Assembly (NCBI GenBank): GCA_029979375.1
Contig: JAPOHQ010000029.1
Location: 1 to 10,932, forward strand
Source of the DNA: Microbacteriaceae bacterium
GTDB lineage: Bacteria; Actinomycetota; Actinomycetes; Actinomycetales; Microbacteriaceae
Direction of reading: 5' to 3'
Length of the DNA stretch: 10,932 nt
The position numbers were made by a program, and so were the translations under genes. The number at the start of each line of letters is the position of its first letter. Position 1 is the first letter of the stretch. Below, one piece after another: positions 7,566-10,932 of this stretch. The notes beneath the pieces are model-generated. The model was not told the origin of the DNA. It did no database searches and saw nothing but the letters and a program-made list of their open reading frames with translations.

Positions 7566-7813
7566 TAGGCCCAACCAAACCTTGTGAATAGACCCAGCAC
7601 AATGATCACGGTTACCCAAACCAGGCCGAGAATGATTGTGATTCGGTTGAGGTTTCGCTCTGCGACTCCCGAGGACTGCATTGAGCTTGTTACTCCCCCA
7701 CCGAACATGTCAGCAACACCGCCTCCGCGACCCTTGTGAAGCAGGATCATCAGAATCAGCAGAATGCTGGTGATTGCGAGCAAGACCAGCAGAGCTGTCT
7801 GTAAAGCGGCCAT
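7565..7813 (-). CDS. secG: Protein translocase subunit SecG
   Basis: Small inner-membrane subunit of the SecYEG translocon that assists SecA-driven export. At 82 residues it has two hydrophobic spans (about residues 4-25 and 58-77) flanking a conserved loop. The loop contains LLHKGRGGGVADMFGG (24-39) followed by SSGVAERNLNR (47-57), which is the SecG hallmark. ATG is preceded by GGAGG (plus-strand cctcc at 7818-7822) with 4 nt spacing. A 23-nt gap separates it from the tpiA stop. That gap is too short for a terminator and shows no hairpin, so it is probably cotranscribed with the glycolytic genes. The TAA stop shares one base with the rbpA start. The tpiA-secG linkage is widespread in bacteria, and secG-rbpA linkage is usual in this family. 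Confidence 0.96.
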   Translation of the reverse strand: MAALQTALLVLLAITSILLILMILLHKGRGGGVADMFGGGVTSSMQSSGVAERNLNRITIILGLVWVTVIIVLGLFTRFGWA

Positions 7814-7836
7814 TTTTCCTCCAAAACCTCGTCAAA

Positions 7837-8619
7837 TTATAGAACTATGTGCTTTTTGTAGCGACAAATGCCTGAAAACTCCTCGGATTCGAGGCTCGCA
7901 CCACCAACCAGCACGCCATCAACATTGTCCTTGGCCAGAAAGCCTGCAACGTTTGCCGCCTTGACAGATCCGCCGTAGAGGATTCGAATCTGGTCAGCGA
8001 TATCGCCATGCTTTGAGCGGATAGCTTCTCTTATTTCGTTCGCAACTGCCTCTGCCTCATCTGAGGTGGCAACCTTCCCGGTGCCGATTGCCCAAACTGG
8101 CTCATAGGCAATCACGAAGTCTCCGAGTTGCTTGTGACCGTCAAGGGCAGCAAGTGTCTGCTCAACGGGCACTGCTGCCTGACCGCGAGTCTCAAGCTCT
8201 TCCAGCGTCTCGCCCACACAGATAACCGGAGTGAGTGCGTTGGCAAAGCAGGAAGCAACCTTCTTGTTCAGAAGATCATCCTGCTCACCGTGATACTGCC
8301 GGCGCTCGGAGTGTCCGACCAAGACATAGTCAACATCCAACTTCGCGAGCATAGCTCCGGAAATTTCTCCGGTGTATGCACCCTTGTCGTGCGCGGATAT
8401 GTCTTGGGCACCGAGTTTTACCTCAAACTTTTCAGCGTCTATCAGGGTTTGCGCGCTTCTTAGGTCCGTGAAGGGCGGAAAGACCGCCACCTCCACCTCG
8501 TTGTAATCAAAGTCGGCATCATTGAGAGTCCAGCAAACCTTCTGAATCAGCGCGATGGCCTGAAGGTGGTCAAGATTCATCTTCCAGTTGCCGGCAATCA
8601 ATGGTGTTCGCTCAGTCAT
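7837..8619 (-). CDS. tpiA: Triose-phosphate isomerase
   Basis: TIM-barrel glycolytic enzyme interconverting dihydroxyacetone phosphate and glyceraldehyde 3-phosphate, working as a cytosolic dimer. At 260 residues it is normal length. Catalytic elements are intact: GNWKMN (10-15) with Lys13; VGHSERR (101-107) with electrophile His103; AYEPVWAIGTGK (171-182) with catalytic Glu173 and the mobile loop; and the phosphate-binding ILYGGSVK (213-220) and VGGASL (238-243). The C-terminus (SGICRYKKHIVL) is somewhat longer than the usual ending but in frame and intact. ATG lies inside the pgk 3' end (8-nt overlap), with GGAGG (plus-strand cctcc at 8626-8630) 6 nt upstream, which fixes this start. Confidence 0.97.
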   Translation of the reverse strand: MTERTPLIAGNWKMNLDHLQAIALIQKVCWTLNDADFDYNEVEVAVFPPFTDLRSAQTLIDAEKFEVKLGAQDISAHDKGAYTGEISGAMLAKLDVDYVLVGHSERRQYHGEQDDLLNKKVASCFANALTPVICVGETLEELETRGQAAVPVEQTLAALDGHKQLGDFVIAYEPVWAIGTGKVATSDEAEAVANEIREAIRSKHGDIADQIRILYGGSVKAANVAGFLAKDNVDGVLVGGASLESEEFSGICRYKKHIVL

Positions 8620-9820
8620 TTAGGACCTCCAAGCCTGGTAGCGACTTACCCTCCAGGTATTCAAGGCTAGCCCCACCGCCAGTCGAGATGTGCCCAAAGC
8701 TCTCCTCGCTGAAGCCAAGCTTTCTTACCGCAGCAGCAGAATCGCCGCCACCCACAACCGAGAGCCCAGCAAGCTGCGAAAGCGCCCGAGCAACAGCCCT
8801 GGTGCCTCCAGAGAATGCCTCAAACTCGAACACACCCATTGGGCCATTCCAAAACACCGTTTTTGCGCTCGAGATCTCCTGGGCGAACTGCTCGGCTGCT
8901 CGAGGGCCAATGTCTAGGCCCATTCCACTAGCACCAAATCGCGATGACTCTATCTTTTCAGCTGAGACGACCTCGTGCTCGGCATCGACTGAGAAACCTG
9001 ACGCCACGACAATGTCACTAGGGAGTATCAGCTCAACGCCAAGGCGCTCAGCCTCGGCGATGAATCCTTGGACCTTTTCAATCTGATCCGCCTCAAGAAG
9101 GCTTGCTGCGGTCTTGAACCCCTTTGCGGCAAGCAGTGTGAAGACCATGCCGCCACCGATCAGAAGCTTGTCGACGCGAGGCAGCAGGTTCTCAATGACA
9201 GAAAGCTTGTCGGAGACCTTCGAACCACCCAAGACAACCACGTAGGGGCGCTCAGGTGAGGTGGTGAGTGACTCTAGAACCTTGCCCTCGGCCTCAATCA
9301 GCAAGCCCGCGTAGCTGGGCAACAGCTTTGCCAGCTCATAGACGCTGGCCTGCTTGCGGTGCACCACTCCGAAACCGTCTGAAACAAGAATCTCTCCCAG
9401 TGCTGAGAGTTCCTGAGCGAACTGCTCCCTTTCGGCCTGATCCTTGCTGGTCTCACCCGAATTAAACCTGAGGTTCTCGACAACCGCTATTCCGCCGTCC
9501 TCCAGCATCTTGGCGGCAGCCTTGGCTACTGGGCCGACCGTGTCGGAGGCGAATGCGACCGGCTGCCCCAAAAGCTCCTCCAGGCGCTGAGCGACAGGGG
9601 CAAGCGAAAATTCGGGGTTTGGCTCACCATCAGGGCGTCCGAGGTGCGAGCAAACTACAACTCTTGCCCCAGCATCGATTAGTCGCTTGATTGTCGGAAT
9701 CGAAGCTCTGATTCGCCCATCATCGGTGATCTTGCCGTCGGCCAACGGGACATTGAGATCGCAGCGCAGAATGACGCGCTTTGAGCGTAGCTCACCGGCG
9801 GAATCTAGGGTTCGGAGCAT
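8612..9820 (-). CDS. pgk: Phosphoglycerate kinase
   Basis: Transfers phosphate from 1,3-bisphosphoglycerate to ADP, the first ATP-yielding step of glycolysis; cytosolic, monomeric two-domain enzyme. At 402 residues it is usual bacterial length. Motifs: substrate-binding RCDLNVP (19-25); SHLGRPDG (58-65); ENLRFNSGE (115-123); SDGFGVVHRKQASV (147-160), the actinobacterial variant of the NDAFG-AHR block; LGGSKVSDK (197-205); FWNGPMGVFE (323-332); and the nucleotide-binding GGGDSAAA (357-364) and STGGGASLEYLEGK (379-392). ATG shares one base with the gap stop (TAATG). The 20 nt before it carry no recognisable Shine-Dalgarno, so expression probably relies on ribosomes finishing gap. The 3' end overlaps tpiA by 8 nt and carries the tpiA ribosome-binding site. 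Confidence 0.97.
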   Translation of the reverse strand: MLRTLDSAGELRSKRVILRCDLNVPLADGKITDDGRIRASIPTIKRLIDAGARVVVCSHLGRPDGEPNPEFSLAPVAQRLEELLGQPVAFASDTVGPVAKAAAKMLEDGGIAVVENLRFNSGETSKDQAEREQFAQELSALGEILVSDGFGVVHRKQASVYELAKLLPSYAGLLIEAEGKVLESLTTSPERPYVVVLGGSKVSDKLSVIENLLPRVDKLLIGGGMVFTLLAAKGFKTAASLLEADQIEKVQGFIAEAERLGVELILPSDIVVASGFSVDAEHEVVSAEKIESSRFGASGMGLDIGPRAAEQFAQEISSAKTVFWNGPMGVFEFEAFSGGTRAVARALSQLAGLSVVGGGDSAAAVRKLGFSEESFGHISTGGGASLEYLEGKSLPGLEVLND

Positions 9821-10821
9821 TAGAGCTTGGAGGCAACCATCGAGGTCAGCTCAACCAAACGGTTTGAGTAGCCCCACTCGTTGTCGTACCAGCTCGAGAG
9901 CTTGACGGTGTTGTCAATGACGCGTACTAGGCCAGCGTCGAAAATCGAGCTGTGGGCGTCGGTGACAATGTCGCTGGAGACGATCTCATCCTCGGTGTAG
10001 AGCAGGATCCCCTTGAGAGCTCCCGCAGCGGCCTCCTTGTAGGCGGCCTTAATCTCATCTACGGTCACCTTCTTTTCTGACACCAGAGTCAGGTCGGTAA
10101 TCGAACCGGTAGGGACAGGAACGCGAAGCGCGAAGCCGTCGAGCTTGCCCTTTAGCTCAGGCAGAACCAAACCAATTGCCTTGGCCGCTCCGGTGGTGGA
10201 CGGAACGATGTTCACGGCTGCCGCGCGAGCGCGCCTAAGGTCCTTGTGAGGCCCATCCTGGAGGTTCTGGTCTGCGGTGTAGGCGTGAACGGTTGTCATT
10301 AGGCCGTTGACAATTCCAAACTTGTCGTGAAAGACCTTGGCAAGCGGCGCAAGACAGTTCGTGGTGCAGGAAGCGTTCGAAATGATGTGGTGCTTTGCTG
10401 GGTCGTAGAGGTGCTCGTTGACACCGATAACAAAGGTGGCATCCTCGTTAGTGGCTGGGGCCGAAATGATTACCTTCTTGGCGCCGGCCTCGATGTGCTT
10501 CTTAGCCTTCTCGGCATCGGTGAAGATTCCTGTTGACTCGACAACAATGTCAACCTTGAGCTCTCCCCACGGCAGCGCGGCTGGGTCGCGCTCGGCGAGG
10601 ACCTTGATCGACTTTCCATTCACCACAATGCTGTCGCCGTCAACCGAAACTGCTGCAGCCAGGCGACCGGTAATGGAGTCGTACTTGAGTAGGTGCGCCA
10701 ACCCGGCTGGGTCAGAGAGATCATTTACGGCAACAATCTCGAGGTCAGAATTCTGGGCAAGGGCGGCGCGAAGGAAGTTTCTTCCAATTCGACCAAAGCC
10801 ATTAATACCAATACGGGTCAC
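9820..10821 (-). CDS. gap: Glyceraldehyde-3-phosphate dehydrogenase, type I
   Basis: Oxidatively phosphorylates glyceraldehyde 3-phosphate to 1,3-bisphosphoglycerate with NAD(+); a cytosolic tetramer in lower glycolysis. At 333 residues it is typical. Motifs: Rossmann IGINGFGRIGR (4-14); NDL (33-35), which fits NAD preference; ASCTTNCLAP (150-159) with catalytic Cys152; TVHAYTADQ (177-185) with catalytic His179; the substrate-loop region PTGSITDL (237-244); and WYDNEWGYSNR (311-321) near the C-terminus. The start is GTG (10821-10819), supported by the exact N-terminal family match and by GGAG (plus-strand ctcc at 10828-10831) 6 nt upstream. It is the first gene of the minus-strand run, and the probable promoter lies 60-70 nt upstream. 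The stop overlaps the pgk start by one base. Confidence 0.98.
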   Translation of the reverse strand: MTRIGINGFGRIGRNFLRAALAQNSDLEIVAVNDLSDPAGLAHLLKYDSITGRLAAAVSVDGDSIVVNGKSIKVLAERDPAALPWGELKVDIVVESTGIFTDAEKAKKHIEAGAKKVIISAPATNEDATFVIGVNEHLYDPAKHHIISNASCTTNCLAPLAKVFHDKFGIVNGLMTTVHAYTADQNLQDGPHKDLRRARAAAVNIVPSTTGAAKAIGLVLPELKGKLDGFALRVPVPTGSITDLTLVSEKKVTVDEIKAAYKEAAAGALKGILLYTEDEIVSSDIVTDAHSSIFDAGLVRVIDNTVKLSSWYDNEWGYSNRLVELTSMVASKL

Positions 10822-10882
10822 GAAAAACTCCAGTTATTTTTGATGAACAGAGACCCCGCGCTACTTTGTGCGGACGCGACCT

Positions 10883-10891
10883 AGCCTAGCA
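10883..10891 (-). promoter_or_regulatory. Probable extended -10 promoter for gap-pgk-tpiA-secG-rbpA
   Basis: On the minus strand this reads TGCTAGGCT: a TAGGCT hexamer of the TANNNT type common in actinobacterial housekeeping promoters, preceded by TGn, the extended -10 element. The hexamer 17 nt further upstream (10911-10906, GGTCAA) matches the -35 consensus poorly, which fits an extended -10 promoter. Transcription would start near 10876, giving a leader of about 55 nt that contains the gap ribosome-binding site. It is the only good promoter-like hexamer I see in the 111 nt upstream of gap, and it is inferred from pattern alone. Confidence 0.45.
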
Positions 10892-10905
10892 GCAGTGACT
10901 TGCTG
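10890..10905. repeat. Inverted repeat in the spacer of the putative gap promoter
   Basis: Five-base arms CAGCA and TGCTG are separated by 6 nt (gtgact on the plus strand). A few flanking bases pair imperfectly. It sits between the extended -10 element and the -35 position, where a repressor or activator dimer could bind. The arms are short, so chance is a real alternative. No known operator consensus is recognised. Confidence 0.3.
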
Positions 10906-10932
10906 TTGACCTTTACTGACGCGAATCTACGG

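Larger units (their letters stand above)
10822..10932. other. Leader and upstream region of gap, no gene seen
   Basis: No coding sequence can be supported here. On the minus strand it carries, moving toward gap, the promoter-like element and inverted repeat described separately, a GC-rich stretch (CGCGGGG near 10860-10854), then an A/T-rich stretch and the gap ribosome-binding site. Minus-strand stop codons occur near the window edge (for example TAG at 10929-10927), so any upstream same-strand gene probably ends at or beyond the edge. In many actinobacteria that neighbour is whiA, but nothing here proves it. Confidence 0.6.

Noticed and set aside
7566..7619. Upstream ATG (7619-7617, minus) as the rbpA start
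   Set aside because: The added 18 residues are encoded inside secG and look unlike RbpA N-termini. The family-like sequence begins at the ATG at 7565.
10906..10911. Plus-strand TTGACC as a -35 element of a divergent promoter
   Set aside because: The matching -10 position falls at or beyond the window end, so it cannot be evaluated. In this arrangement a plus-strand gene is not expected just downstream.
1..10932. A hidden novel system, mobile element, CRISPR array or defence island
   Set aside because: Nearly every base is in one of eleven recognised housekeeping genes in a conserved order. I saw no direct-repeat arrays, terminal inverted repeats, integrase or transposase motifs, or compositional breaks.

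Overview
This window reads as chromosomal core carbon metabolism from an actinobacterium, most likely Microbacteriaceae. Four things point there. It has opcA next to zwf, and it has rbpA, which is restricted to Actinobacteria. The RbpA and transketolase sequences have a Microbacteriaceae flavour (for example GVGAGPMGE-like and IIGWPSPTKQNTGKIHG-like stretches). The glycolytic and pentose phosphate blocks meet in the order usual for that family. Base composition by eye is moderately GC-rich rather than very high, which would fit a small-genome aquatic member (Luna-type), but that is inference.

Positions 1-7204, plus strand: a tightly packed run tkt(3' part)-tal-pgi-zwf-opcA-pgl. The tkt-tal gap is 2 nt. 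Every later junction is a 4-nt overlap (ATGA or GTGA), so this is very probably one polycistronic, translationally coupled unit. The products cover the oxidative branch (Zwf, its assembly factor OpcA, and Pgl), the non-oxidative branch (transketolase, transaldolase) and the link to glycolysis (Pgi). 6-phosphogluconate dehydrogenase (gnd) is not in the window.

Positions 7188-10821, minus strand: a second packed run, transcribed in the order gap-pgk-tpiA-secG-rbpA. Junctions are a 1-nt overlap (gap/pgk), an 8-nt overlap (pgk/tpiA), a 23-nt gap (tpiA/secG) and a 1-nt overlap (secG/rbpA). It encodes the three triose-phosphate enzymes of lower glycolysis, then a Sec translocon subunit and an RNA polymerase-binding protein. 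The two runs converge, and the last 17 nt of pgl and rbpA overlap, so there is no intergenic terminator space.

Positions 10822-10932 hold no gene. They contain the gap ribosome-binding site, a probable extended -10 promoter and an inverted repeat lying in the promoter spacer. Upstream of gap one would expect whiA in many actinobacteria, but it is outside the window.

I see no mobile element, CRISPR array, tRNA, rRNA, prophage or defence gene, and no sign of a previously undescribed system. All eleven genes are recognisable. The observations listed concern local details: an odd charged stretch in transketolase, the Tal/Pgi pair, the convergent overlap, SD-less coupled starts, the gap promoter, and the zinc ribbon of RbpA.
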